IMG/VR virus record: IMGVR_UViG_3300046790_000057
Span: 1-29,257 of that record
Origin: a virus
Direction: 5' to 3' (one strand)
Length of the DNA: 29,257 nucleotides
Shown: positions 5,890-13,565 of the stretch, piece after piece
Layout of the letters: each line of letters begins with the position of its first letter
Position numbering within the stretch: position 1 is the stretch's first letter
Notes under the pieces: model-generated
Seen by the model: the letters and a program-made list of their open reading frames with translations, nothing else
Databases searched by the model: none
What the model was told of the DNA's origin: nothing
Program-made: the position numbers and the translations under genes

Positions 5890-6335
5890 ACCCGCCCCTT
5901 TGCCTTCAACGCCTCAACAGCAAAGCGCTTCGCGCACGGCGAGGCGCTCGCGTTCTTCAACACCCCATACGCCCACGCCACCGGATCACGCGGGCCCGGC
6001 GATGCCTCGCGCATGCCCTTCAAAGCCTCTAGGCTCGATTCGAGGCGCTCGGGTGAGGCATCGGGTGCGGGCAGCGCTGGCGCGTGGCTCTCGGGGCGAT
6101 TCCATGCGAGGCCTCTGAACTGCAGCACGTTCGGCACGAAGTCGGGGGGCAGATGCATCAGCGCGTACTGCACGCCCTCGGCGCTCAGGCCTGCCAACTC
6201 ATGAGCCCAGTGCGCGCGCACCGTGGCGGGGTCCACGTCATAACTGCCCGTGAATCTGCGCCCATACGTGAGCTGCAGCTTTGCCATGATGGCGTTCACC
6301 AGCTCGGGGTTGAGCGGCTCCTGCGTGCGGATCAT
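5886..6335 (-). CDS. Phage replication-associated protein, possibly helicase loader
   Basis: This 149-residue protein is encoded just upstream of the initiator-like gene and overlaps it by 4 bp. The N-terminus (LVNAIMAKLQLTYGRRF, then VRAHWAHELAGLSAEGVQYAL and LPPDFVPNVLQFRGLA) matches a pattern seen in many Burkholderiales and pseudomonad phages next to replication genes, including some annotated as lambda P-like loaders. No Walker motif is present, consistent with a P-type loader rather than a DnaC-type ATPase. The order here (this gene first, then the YdaU-like gene) is the reverse of lambda O-P, so the specific role is uncertain. Confidence 0.5.
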   Translation of the reverse strand: MIRTQEPLNPELVNAIMAKLQLTYGRRFTGSYDVDPATVRAHWAHELAGLSAEGVQYALMHLPPDFVPNVLQFRGLAWNRPESHAPALPAPDASPERLESSLEALKGMREASPGPRDPVAWAYGVLKNASASPCAKRFAVEALKAKGRV

Positions 6336-6360
6336 GGCGCGGCTCGCCTGATGCTCGTGC

Positions 6361-6639
6361 TCAGTCGCGGGCGCTGTTCGTGCTGAGTTCCGGGGGGGCT
6401 GCGAGCAAATCCTGCAGCGTGGCCTCGTCGATGGGCAGCGGCTCGTTGAGCCCGGCCTCGCGGCGCGCGTAGTTGATCCTCACCAATGCGGCGAGCACCG
6501 AATCGACAACGCGCCGGCTCGTGATGTTGCCCTGCTCATCAACCGGCCATTTCTGCGGTGATTGCTTGGTGGTGCCGAGGTGTTCCGCCACGCGGGCCAT
6601 GTTGCCGCCGAGCAGATGAATAGCGATGTGTTTTTTCAT
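6361..6639 (-). CDS. Cro-like helix-turn-helix repressor
   Basis: A 92-residue DNA-binding protein is read leftwards as the first gene of the replication operon. A start at 6639 (MKKHIAIHLLGG) is chosen because GAGGAG lies 8 nt upstream; an in-frame upstream start would run into the operator region. Residues about 5-31 (LLGGNMARVAEHLGTTKQSPQKW) have the Cro/YdaS pattern: small residue, A-x-x-LG turn, then a recognition helix ending in W. The C-terminal part is helical and acidic. It lies 128 bp from the nearer of the two operator palindromes and is a candidate for binding them. Confidence 0.75.
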   Translation of the reverse strand: MKKHIAIHLLGGNMARVAEHLGTTKQSPQKWPVDEQGNITSRRVVDSVLAALVRINYARREAGLNEPLPIDEATLQDLLAAPPELSTNSARD

Positions 6640-6700
6640 GGCCCCGACTCCTCGCAAGGGGGGGCCAATGTCCCCCTCTGTCACGCGCTCGTCAAACTTG

Positions 6701-6720
6701 TGAATCCAGATGAATCCAGA
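6701..6720. repeat. Tandem 10-bp direct repeat upstream of the Cro-like gene
   Basis: TGAATCCAGA is repeated twice without a gap, and a partial third unit (TGAACA) follows. The 10-bp period matches one helical turn, so a protein could bind both on the same face. It lies about 60 bp upstream of the Cro-like start. Confidence 0.45.
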
Positions 6721-6766
6721 TGAACAAATAAGCCTCGCCATACCCGACACGTGCCGCAGTGCATCG

Positions 6767-6801
6767 GACAACCCAGGTTGTCAAAGACAAGCCCGGTTGT
6801 C
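6767..6801. promoter_or_regulatory. Two repressor operators (GACAAC-N4-GTTGTC), early control region
   Basis: GACAACCCAGGTTGTC (6767-6782) is a perfect palindrome. GACAAGCCCGGTTGTC (6786-6801) has one mismatch. Their centres are 19 bp apart, exactly as in the pair at 16325-16359. They sit between divergent early genes, the classical place for phage immunity operators. No convincing -10 element can be paired with the TTGACA on the minus strand at 6779-6784. Confidence 0.7.
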
Positions 6802-6811
6802 TTTTGACCCC

Positions 6812-6826
6812 TTGCGGTATCCGCAA
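6812..6826 (+). repeat. 15-bp palindrome, copy F (early control region)
   Basis: TTGCGGTATCCGCAA is a perfect 6-3-6 inverted repeat 10 bp right of the second operator. It belongs to the same family as the copies at the small-gene junctions and at 16528. Confidence 0.45.
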
Positions 6827-6895
6827 ATGCTCCACAAGGGCATTCACGGGGCTGTAATCCGTTCCCCACGCAGCACCACGCTCGACGCACATCAA

Positions 6896-7267
6896 ATGCA
6901 CCACGTTGACAACCTCATCGACGCAGAGCGCGAACTCGACAGGCGCGAGCGCCGCGACGAGCGAGCCAGTGCGGCATATGCGTTGCTAGAACGTGAGTTC
7001 GAGGACGCGCTCTATGAATGCCCGAGCACCCGCGTTTCGGTGTTCGCAAACGGCGCGGACACGCGCCCCGCTGTCGAGTTCATCGCGGACATCCTCGGCG
7101 CAGAGGATGACTCACACACGCTCAAGCAACTGTTGCGCATTTGCGTGGTGCAGGCGCGCATGGGCGACAGGCTTGCAGAGGCAGTGCTGCGCGGGCTTAT
7201 CGCCCGCTATGCCGAGGCGCAGCTCGCGCGCATCAACGAAGCAGGAGGATTCAACGATGACGAATGA
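6896..7267 (+). CDS. Hypothetical early protein, 123 aa
   Basis: This is the first gene of the rightward operon. An ATG at 6896 (MHHVDNLIDA) is preferred since the in-frame ATG at 6710 would place the operators inside the coding region. There is no clear Shine-Dalgarno sequence before it. The product is mostly helical and charged (ERELDRRERRDERASAA near the start), with possible coiled-coil character and no catalytic motif. A weak promoter candidate (TCCACA at 6831, 16-bp spacer, TGTAAT at 6853) lies about 40 bp upstream. Function is unknown. Confidence 0.6.
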   Translation: MHHVDNLIDAERELDRRERRDERASAAYALLEREFEDALYECPSTRVSVFANGADTRPAVEFIADILGAEDDSHTLKQLLRICVVQARMGDRLAEAVLRGLIARYAEAQLARINEAGGFNDDE

Positions 7268-7451
7268 TCCCGCCGAACTCACGCGCCGCGCCTTCGAGCT
7301 GTGGCCTGAGCACTCGTTTAATCAAGCCGAATGGTTGCGCGCATGGCGCGTGCTGCGCAGCACCGAACGCGGGGCGCTCATCGAGCAACCCGCACACGCG
7401 CCACACACCCCCACACACGAGGAGCCTGCCCATGCGTCGCCCATTCTGTGA
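7257..7451 (+). CDS. Hypothetical small protein, 64 aa
   Basis: The start at 7257 is marked by a strong AGGAGG 8 nt upstream and lies within the last codons of the previous gene. The first 45 residues are ordered-looking (FELWPEHSFNQAEWLRAWRVL); the tail is proline- and histidine-rich and overlaps the next gene by 20 bp. No family recognised. Confidence 0.55.
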   Translation: MTNDPAELTRRAFELWPEHSFNQAEWLRAWRVLRSTERGALIEQPAHAPHTPTHEEPAHASPIL

Positions 7452-7767
7452 AACCCTGCGCGATCTTCGCGCCGGTGCCATCGTCGAGCAGCTCGACGAA
7501 GAGCTGCAACAGCTCGTGCAGCAAGTCATCGCCACCGGCAAGGCCGGCGCGGTCAAGCTCACGGTGTCGGTGAAGCCGATGAAGGGTGCAACCGATGCGC
7601 TCGTGGTTCTCGCCGACATCGAAGCGAAGCGCCCCGCGTTTGATGACGTGGGAACCCTCATGTTCGCCACGCCCGAGGGCAACCTCGCACGCAACAACCT
7701 GGCGCGGCAACCCGAGTTGCCCGGCATCGTGCTCGCGAGCGACAGCACCGGCGAGGCCGCAGCATGA
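7432..7767 (+). CDS. Conserved phage protein upstream of DUF2303, 111 aa
   Basis: The ATG at 7432 has GAGGAG about 7 nt upstream. The pattern (FCETLRDLRAGAIVEQLDEELQ, then TGKAGAVKLTVSVKP, then a C-terminal GNLARNNLARQPELPG) matches a small phage protein that usually precedes the DUF2303 gene in recombination operons. It is predicted to be alpha-helical at the start, then a beta sheet. Its biochemical role is unknown. It overlaps the DUF2303 gene by 4 bp, which suggests coupled translation and possibly a shared complex. Confidence 0.65.
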   Translation: MRRPFCETLRDLRAGAIVEQLDEELQQLVQQVIATGKAGAVKLTVSVKPMKGATDALVVLADIEAKRPAFDDVGTLMFATPEGNLARNNLARQPELPGIVLASDSTGEAAA

Positions 7768-8573
7768 GCCCGATTTATGCGGGCGATGCGCAAGCCATCG
7801 CAGACATTGCCGGCGCCATCGGTGAGGCACACGAGCACTCGGGGCAGGATGGCGCGCCCTATGCGGTGGTGCCCGAGGGATGGAAGCTCGCTTCGTTGCC
7901 CGTGCGGTGGACCCCGCGCCCGAGCCATACGGTGCGGCTGCGCGATGCGGCCTCGTTCACCGGCTACCTCGCCGGGCTCGGGCATGACTCGACGGTGATC
8001 TACGCCACCTTGCAGCCCGCGCGGTTCATCGCGGTGATGCGCGAAAACCATTTGATCGACAACTCCCCCGAGGCGCTCAACTCGTGGCGCGATTGGCGCG
8101 CTGATTTCACGGTGCCGCCTTCGCGTGAATGGAACACGTGGACGGGGGCGAATTGCAGGCCGATGGGGCAAGTTGATTTCGCGCAGTTCCTGCAGGCCAA
8201 TCTCCCCGACATCACGCAACCCGATGGGGCCGATTTGCTGGCGCTGGTGCTCAACTTCGAGGCGAGCACCTCGGGCGCGTTCGTCGCCGCGCAGCGGCTG
8301 CATGACGGGAGCGCCACCCTCAACTGGCGCAGTGACACGAGCACCGGCGCGGTGAAGGTTCCCGAGCACATCGGCCTTGCAATTCCGGTGTTTGAAAACG
8401 AGGCGCCGCGTGAGCTGCTCGCGCGCTTGCGCTATCGCATCAAAGATGGCGCGTTGTCCCTATGGTACGAACTCGTGCGCCCGCACAAGGTGCAGGAGGT
8501 CGCGTTTCGCGAGGTATGGGACCGCATCGAAAAGGACACGGGCCGCGCCGTGCTCCTCGGCACCCCGGAGTAA
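7764..8573 (+). CDS. DUF2303 (YfdQ-like) protein
   Basis: This 269-residue protein shows the DUF2303 layout: an N-terminal helix, VPEGWKLASL (about 36-45), a central W-x-x-W segment with MGQVDFAQFLQANLPDI, and a C-terminal half with VPEHIGLAIPVFENE and ARLRYRIKDGALSLWYEL. The family is found in phages and defective prophages (E. coli YfdQ), commonly beside recombination genes as here. The molecular role is not established. It lies 3 bp before the next gene and is part of the operon leading into exonuclease and Bet. Length is typical of the family. Confidence 0.85.
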   Translation: MSPIYAGDAQAIADIAGAIGEAHEHSGQDGAPYAVVPEGWKLASLPVRWTPRPSHTVRLRDAASFTGYLAGLGHDSTVIYATLQPARFIAVMRENHLIDNSPEALNSWRDWRADFTVPPSREWNTWTGANCRPMGQVDFAQFLQANLPDITQPDGADLLALVLNFEASTSGAFVAAQRLHDGSATLNWRSDTSTGAVKVPEHIGLAIPVFENEAPRELLARLRYRIKDGALSLWYELVRPHKVQEVAFREVWDRIEKDTGRAVLLGTPE

Positions 8574-8576
8574 GCC

Positions 8577-9008
8577 ATGAGCCGGCCGCGAATTGACTTG
8601 AGCGAATGGGCGCTTTTGTCCCTTGATGCTGTCGATGTGTGGTGGGGGGAGAAGTTGCGCGCGGTGGTCGGTGAGGTGCTTTACATCATCGCTAATAGCA
8701 TCGAGAGCGACAGCGGCGAACCGGACCCGATGTTTGCATTCGAGGTGCTCGAATGGACCGCGCGCCGGGGGCTGCCGCCTCTTTCGGTGGTGCTGCTCGC
8801 AGACAGAATCGAGGGGCTCGGCACGCTCGAACTTGCTCGCGTCAATGTCGCTCATTTGCTGCGCGAGAGATTCGAGCGCTATCAGGAGCCGGGATATGCG
8901 GGTGCTGATGATGCGCCTGCGTTCCGAGGCATTGCGACTGAACTGCGTGCGCTTGCTGATGTGGCCGATGAAACGGCCCGCCTGCTTGTGGCATTTGAGG
9001 CCGAATGA
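8577..9008 (+). CDS. Hypothetical protein, 143 aa
   Basis: The protein is placed between DUF2303 and the exonuclease, overlapping the latter by 4 bp. It is largely helical, with a W-rich N-terminus (SEWALLSLDAVDVWWGEKL) and a C-terminal helix (TELRALADVADETARLLVAF). No motif is recognised. Context suggests a recombination or replication accessory, but this is inference only. Confidence 0.6.
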   Translation: MSRPRIDLSEWALLSLDAVDVWWGEKLRAVVGEVLYIIANSIESDSGEPDPMFAFEVLEWTARRGLPPLSVVLLADRIEGLGTLELARVNVAHLLRERFERYQEPGYAGADDAPAFRGIATELRALADVADETARLLVAFEAE

Positions 9009-9880
9009 TGCAAGCCCCCCGCATCGAGTACGGGCTCGATTCCGACGCCTACCGCGCCGCCGAGGGGTTGTCTCACTCCGAATCGAAAACGCTGCGCCGC
9101 AGCCCGTTCCATTTCAAGCGCTTGAGCGAGCCGCGCCCGCCTGAGCTGGTGAAGGCACCGAGCCCGCAGATGTTCGTCGGCACGCTGGCGCACTGCGCAT
9201 TGCTTGAGCCGCTCGAATTTGACAAGCGCTATGTGGTGTTGCCGCCGCTCAACAAAAACAGCACCGCATACAAGGAGCTTGCTGCGGCCTGCATCGCATC
9301 CGGTGGTGAGCCCATCACGCAACTGCAGCGCGACATCGCATTCGCTCAGGCCGCCAGTGTGCGCGAGCTGCCCGAGGTCGCGGGCTTGCTCGATGGCTGC
9401 GCCTGCGAGGTTTCGGCGTGGTGGCAGTGCCCTCGCACTGGCGTGCTCTGCAAAGCCCGGCCTGATTTGGTCAAGCGCTTTCCTCCTGGCGCGCTGCCCG
9501 AGTACCCGCAAGGGTTCGCGGTGCTCGCCGATTTGAAAACCACCGAGGACGCGAGCGAGGAGGCGTTTCGCCGCAGCGTTGCAGAGTTCTCCTACTTCAC
9601 GCAGGCAGACCACTACAGCGAAGGCTATGCCCTCGCCGCAGGCGTGCCGGTGGCTGCTTTCATGTTCGTTGTCGTCGAGCGCGAGTTTCCGTATGCGTGT
9701 GCCGCGTACACGCTCGACGAGCAAGCAATGGCGGTTGCCCGTGACATCAACGATGCGGCGCGCTCGACGTTCGCGCGTTGCACCGCGCTCGGCCAGTGGC
9801 CGGGCTATCCGCGCGAGTCGCGCGAAATCAGCTTGCCGAGCTGGTATCTAAAACGCTACCTTGAAGGGGCCCTTGTATGA
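9005..9880 (+). CDS. PDDEXK exonuclease (RecE/lambda-exo-like, DUF3799 type)
   Basis: This is a 5'-3' double-strand exonuclease of the recombination module, expected to make 3' overhangs for the annealing protein next to it. The motifs fit: GTLAH (59-63), ACEVSAWW around E135, CKARPDLV with D154, LADLKTT with D176 and K178, and QADHYSEGY (200-208), the Q-x3-Y type motif of RecB-like nucleases. At 291 residues it has the size of the phage DUF3799 group. The ATG overlaps the preceding stop, and its own stop overlaps the Bet start by 4 bp, so the two are translated as a pair. Confidence 0.85.
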   Translation: MMQAPRIEYGLDSDAYRAAEGLSHSESKTLRRSPFHFKRLSEPRPPELVKAPSPQMFVGTLAHCALLEPLEFDKRYVVLPPLNKNSTAYKELAAACIASGGEPITQLQRDIAFAQAASVRELPEVAGLLDGCACEVSAWWQCPRTGVLCKARPDLVKRFPPGALPEYPQGFAVLADLKTTEDASEEAFRRSVAEFSYFTQADHYSEGYALAAGVPVAAFMFVVVEREFPYACAAYTLDEQAMAVARDINDAARSTFARCTALGQWPGYPRESREISLPSWYLKRYLEGALV

Positions 9881-10707
9881 ATGAAATAACCGCGCCCGCC
9901 TCGGGCACCTCGCTCGTTGCCCGCCTCGCGGGGCAATGGGGCGTCGAGCCCGAGAAGCTCACGAACACGCTCAAGAGCACGGCATTCAAGACCGACAAGC
10001 CAATCAGCAATGAGCAGCTCATGGCGCTGTTGATCGTGGCCGAGCAGTACCACCTCAACCCGTTCACGAAGGAACTGTTCGCCTTCGCGGATCAACGCGG
10101 GGGCATCGTGCCCTTCGTGTCGGTCGATGGGTGGTCGCGCATCGTCAATGAGCATCCGCAATATGACGGGTCCACGTTCATTTTCGATCAGGCCGAAGGT
10201 TCGATGACGTGCGTCATGTACCGCAAGGACCGCGCGCACCCGACTCAAATCACCGAGTATTTGCAGGAGTGCAAGCGCAACACCGCGCCCTGGACATCGC
10301 ACCCGCGCCGCATGCTGCGCCATAAGGCGCTGATTCAATGCGCGCGCATCGCGTTCGGGTTCGCGGGGCTGTATGACGAGGACGAGGCCGAGCGCATCCG
10401 CGATGCAAAAATGGTCGAGCGCGTTGATACGCCACCGAAGGAACGAACCCGGCTGCAGGCATTCATCGCCGACAGCTCGAAACACTTCGCGCACCCGGCC
10501 GATGTAATCGAGCCCGATGCCGCCACCCCGGCGCCACCGGCGAGCGAGCTGCAGGAAATGCTCGGGCAACTCTACAAAGAAACCACCACCCGCGCCGAGG
10601 CCGAGCAGTTGCTCGACTATGGCAGGAGCGCGTTATCGGACGCCGATTACGCCGAGTTGTCTGCGGTGTTCGCAGATATTTTCAACCCCGAGGAGAGCAA
10701 GCAATGA
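9877..10707 (+). CDS. bet: Single-strand annealing recombinase, Bet family
   Basis: This protein anneals complementary single strands exposed by the partner exonuclease, driving recombination and possibly end repair of phage DNA. The 276-residue protein follows the Bet plan: an N-terminal FKTDKPISNEQLMALLIVAEQYHLNPFTKELFAF region, the central PFVSVDGWSRIVNEHPQYDG segment, and the characteristic PWTSHPRRMLRHKALIQCARIAFGF helix at about residues 138-162. A variable acidic C-terminus follows, as in the family. It forms an operon with the exonuclease and DUF2303. Confidence 0.92.
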   Translation: MNEITAPASGTSLVARLAGQWGVEPEKLTNTLKSTAFKTDKPISNEQLMALLIVAEQYHLNPFTKELFAFADQRGGIVPFVSVDGWSRIVNEHPQYDGSTFIFDQAEGSMTCVMYRKDRAHPTQITEYLQECKRNTAPWTSHPRRMLRHKALIQCARIAFGFAGLYDEDEAERIRDAKMVERVDTPPKERTRLQAFIADSSKHFAHPADVIEPDAATPAPPASELQEMLGQLYKETTTRAEAEQLLDYGRSALSDADYAELSAVFADIFNPEESKQ

Positions 10708-10934
10708 AAACGCGCGTGTATGTCGTTGGCATCAACGGCGAGCAAGGGCAACGCCTCGTGCGTGCCACATATTCACACATGGCCGAGCGCCATGTCATCA
10801 GCGCCCTCGTGTCGTCGCGCGTGGCCTCGAAGGATGATCTAGTGGAGCTGATGGGCCACGGGGTGCGGGTTGAGGATGCCGGCGACGAGCTGCTCGCACC
10901 CGAAACCGCACGGGATGACGTGTTTGCGCGGTAG
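10704..10934 (+). CDS. Hypothetical protein, 76 aa
   Basis: The start overlaps the Bet stop (ATGA). The N-terminus MKTRVYVVGINGEQGQRLVRA looks like a strand-turn-helix; no glycine-rich nucleotide motif is complete. Probably a small recombination-operon accessory. The gene is followed by a 272-bp non-coding gap. Confidence 0.55.
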   Translation: MKTRVYVVGINGEQGQRLVRATYSHMAERHVISALVSSRVASKDDLVELMGHGVRVEDAGDELLAPETARDDVFAR

Positions 10935-11206
10935 TGGGCGCTCTCATTTGTAGGGGCTTGTACCACGCAACGAATGGCACTTGTTTCGCGCTGCCATAAA
11001 TGCTAGGCGCTGTAACCCCCCTATGGAAAGGGTTTCACATCCTTGTGCGTTGCACCATGTGAGACGTTCACAAGATTCGTGTTAAATCCCGGTGCAATGT
11101 AAGGGTTTTTGTTGAATGATCGGCTCGAAAATCTTGCAATGCGCCACCGCCTGCCACCGGCACGGCCGGGGCGCCACCCATTAACAGAGCGTGAGGAGAG
11201 GGAAAC
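10935..11206. other. Intergenic leader before the 551-aa gene
   Basis: This 272-bp gap has no gene I can support. It holds an imperfect inverted pair CTTGTG (11042) and CACAAG (11069) and several A/T-rich spots (CATAAATG, TTAAAT), but no promoter with both elements in good spacing. It separates the recombination operon from the 551-aa gene, so a separate promoter here is likely. GAGGAGAGGGAAAC just before 11207 is a good ribosome site. Confidence 0.35.
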
Positions 11207-12862
11207 ATGAGCGAAACCCCGGCCTATATGCGGTGGACCCCCGACAGGGAATGGCTCATCGTCGGCGCGATTGCCGCCGAGCACCTGGCGCGAGGGAAAT
11301 CTAGATTCGAGGCGCTCAAGCGGGCGCAAATGGCGCTGCCCAAACACCGGCGCCGCTCGCTGGCCGAGCTGCACAAGCTCGCCGCGTCCGCGCAGAAATC
11401 CCTGAATAACGCCATCGCTCGCGCAAAGGCCATGCCCCCCGAGCAGCTCGCGCAACTGATGCCGGCTGTGCCGCCTCAAGCCCCGCCGAAAATCCAATCG
11501 AAGCCCCCCGCCGAAAAAGAGCCCCGGCACCTCATCAAATGGAGCAGTGAGCAGCTCGCGCTCATGGCGCGGCGCATTGACCATATCGAAGTCACCCGCA
11601 AAGATGAGCGCTTGAGCCTCGTGCGCCTCTTTCTCGAAGCGCAGACCATCGAACTCACCCCGGAATATCGCCGCAGCAATATGGCGGTGCATCATCTGGC
11701 GCGGCGTAGGCTGCCTGAGTTTTTGGATGAGGGGCGCAAATACGCGCCCCTTATCGTCGATGTTCCGTTTGTTCCCGGTGCCCGCACGTATGCCGAGGCG
11801 CACCCCCAGAGCCCCGGGCTCGTCGAGCCCCCGGCCCCCACTGTCGAGGCGCTGCGCGAGGGGTTGATTCGGTGGAACGATTTAGAGCTTGCGCAGATGG
11901 TGCGCCGCATTGATGAACTGCAGAGCGAGCCGATGCACGCGGGCCGCGCGCTTTCTTCGCTCTTCATTAAGGCTCAGGCTATCGAACTGCCACCCGAGCG
12001 CCGCCGGCCCCATGCGTCGCTGTATGTCAACGGCTCGAAGTTCCTGCCCCTTTACATACAGCGCGGCCGCGCGGCCGCTCACCTCGTCGAGCACATCCCA
12101 TTCGTTCCCCGCGCCGTCACCTATGCGCAGGCGTACCCGAAAGCGCAGCCCATCCCGCCGGCCCCGCAGGAGCCCGCGCAGGCCATCGCAGCACCTGCCC
12201 CCACACCCGCGCCAGAAAAAACGATCCTGCAGCCCGCCGATGCCCTTGCCGCAGCCCCCGCAGCACCCGCGAGCAGCGCCAGTGATCCGCACCAGATGGC
12301 AACGTGGGCGGGAATCAGCCTCGCGAACGCGCTGGTGCCCATCATCGAAACCCTGCTCGTCGCGGGTCAAAACGCCGTCATCGAACGGGTGCGCGCGCAG
12401 GCCATCGAGGAGCACAAACAACTTGCTGCGGATATGTCGCGGCTCATGCTCGAAGGGCTCGACAGGATGCTCGGCGGGCAGGGCATCGCCCACATGCCGG
12501 CGCCGGTTCCCGAGGAGCCCATCGCCCCGCCGGCCGCCGCCCCCGAGTCACCGCCGCGCGTGCGGGTTAAGTTTGACGTTATCGGGTTCATCGAAGGCAA
12601 ACACGAAATGCTTGTGCAGCACGGTTTGAACGGCCATTCGCAGGAGGTCGATTTGCGGTTTGTGAGCCCGAGAGCGCACAGCACCTATTCCCCGCAGCGG
12701 GACCGCATCGCGATCCTGCTCACGAGCCGCATCCCCCATGCACTGCAAGACAAGGTAAAGGCGAGCGGCTGCGAATACGTGTTTGCGAAACGCACGGTGA
12801 GCGACGTTCTCACCGCGATTAACACGGTACTCAAAGAGCGCGCTATTCACGCCGCACACTGA
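11207..12862 (+). CDS. Large protein with three W-x(n)-RRR repeats and a C-terminal Rossmann-like domain, unknown
   Basis: This 551-residue protein has a striking modular build. Three related units begin with an RW/KW-(S/T/N) motif: about residues 8-65, 109-203 and 220-314. The last two also share PFVPxAxTYAxAxP at their ends, so they arose by duplication. The leading W with charged helices resembles Myb/SANT-type DNA-binding repeats, but only weakly. A proline/alanine linker (about 315-360) and a helical region (365-425) follow. The C-terminal part (450-551) has a VKFDVIGF strand and later DRIAILLTSRIPHAL, loosely like DUF2325-type Rossmann domains. Function is unknown; a DNA-bound regulator or structural protein is possible. 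A good SD (GAGGAG) supports the start. Confidence 0.7.
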   Translation: MSETPAYMRWTPDREWLIVGAIAAEHLARGKSRFEALKRAQMALPKHRRRSLAELHKLAASAQKSLNNAIARAKAMPPEQLAQLMPAVPPQAPPKIQSKPPAEKEPRHLIKWSSEQLALMARRIDHIEVTRKDERLSLVRLFLEAQTIELTPEYRRSNMAVHHLARRRLPEFLDEGRKYAPLIVDVPFVPGARTYAEAHPQSPGLVEPPAPTVEALREGLIRWNDLELAQMVRRIDELQSEPMHAGRALSSLFIKAQAIELPPERRRPHASLYVNGSKFLPLYIQRGRAAAHLVEHIPFVPRAVTYAQAYPKAQPIPPAPQEPAQAIAAPAPTPAPEKTILQPADALAAAPAAPASSASDPHQMATWAGISLANALVPIIETLLVAGQNAVIERVRAQAIEEHKQLAADMSRLMLEGLDRMLGGQGIAHMPAPVPEEPIAPPAAAPESPPRVRVKFDVIGFIEGKHEMLVQHGLNGHSQEVDLRFVSPRAHSTYSPQRDRIAILLTSRIPHALQDKVKASGCEYVFAKRTVSDVLTAINTVLKERAIHAAH

Positions 12863-13203
12863 TGGAACCCGCCGCAGAGCCGCGCGGCAAGCAAAGCGCG
12901 CATCGCGCTTTGCCCAAACGGATGACAAAAAGAATGGCACACCACGCGCGCAAAGCACACGGGCCGCCGGCCGAGCTGCTGGAATGGCTGCGCGATCAGT
13001 ACGAGATGGGCGTTCGCGTGCTGCCTGATGGCAGCGTCGCGGCGCTGTTGCCACTGCTCACAACAACGAGCGTGATCCTCGGCCTTGAGCGGTGGGGTTA
13101 TGCACGGCGTTTCTGTTTCGCCGAAGAGTCCCGAGCGCGTGAAGTGTTCGAGGCTCTGCAAAGCGAGGATGACGAGCCCTCGGGCTTCGTCGCTCGCCGC
13201 TGA
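12862..13203 (+). CDS. Hypothetical protein, 113 aa
   Basis: The ATG overlaps the stop of the 551-aa gene by one base. The basic N-terminus (PKRMTKRMAHHARKAHG) precedes a compact domain with EWLRDQYEMGVRVLPDGSVAALLPLL and FCFAEESRAREVFEAL. No family recognised. Tight coupling suggests it works with the 551-aa protein. Confidence 0.5.
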   Translation: MEPAAEPRGKQSAHRALPKRMTKRMAHHARKAHGPPAELLEWLRDQYEMGVRVLPDGSVAALLPLLTTTSVILGLERWGYARRFCFAEESRAREVFEALQSEDDEPSGFVARR

Positions 13204-13280
13204 GAGAAAAGACATGGGCAGCCACAGCAGTACAGAAGGGAGGCGCCACATGCCAAGGGTTTAACTTCCATAGGGAACGC

Positions 13281-13562
13281 ATGGCCACCGCTATAGACAA
13301 GAAGAAACGCAAGCGCACCCGCCGCGCGTTCGATGCTTCTAAACTCACCCCCGAATCGCTCGTCACGATGCAAGACATTGCCGAGCATTCGCGTTACGCG
13401 CGGGGGTATCTGTACAACCTGCACAGCAGGCACCGGCACGGCGAGGCTGATGCGTTCGTTGATCCCGTCGTCGATACCGCGCGCGCCGTGCGGTTCCGGT
13501 GGGGTGATGTGCTTGCATGGCTCGACAAACACGGGAACCCGGGCGCACCGAAGAAAGGCTAG
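13281..13562 (+). CDS. Excisionase/AlpA-like winged-helix DNA-binding protein
   Basis: This 93-residue basic protein has a KKKRKRTRR tail followed by a MerR/Xis-type fold pattern: SLVTMQDIAEHSRYARGYLYNLHSRH (helix-turn-helix, about residues 26-52), then a wing with VRFRWGDVLAWLDKHG (about 69-84). Such proteins direct the integrase toward excision or activate its gene. It is encoded about 1.2 kb from the integrase stop on the opposite strand. A general transcription-factor role is equally possible. A stretch of 77 bp with no confident gene separates it from its upstream neighbour. Confidence 0.65.
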   Translation: MATAIDKKKRKRTRRAFDASKLTPESLVTMQDIAEHSRYARGYLYNLHSRHRHGEADAFVDPVVDTARAVRFRWGDVLAWLDKHGNPGAPKKG

Positions 13563-13565
13563 ACC

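Noticed and set aside
6779-6784. Perfect TTGACA (minus strand) as a -35 box for the Cro-like gene
   Set aside because: The sequence is part of the operator, and the position 17 bp downstream (CACTGC) is not a usable -10.
7251-8369. Long 372-aa open frame on the minus strand
   Set aside because: It is antisense to the conserved DUF2303 gene and its upstream partner, and is a by-product of high-GC codon use.
10935-11206. Possible tRNA or small RNA in the leader of the 551-aa gene
   Set aside because: The short inverted pairs do not fold into a cloverleaf and no terminator follows them.
13214-13264. 16-codon open frame (starts MGSHSST) between the 113-aa and excisionase-like genes
   Set aside because: It has a plausible but weak ribosome site and no other support; too short to call.
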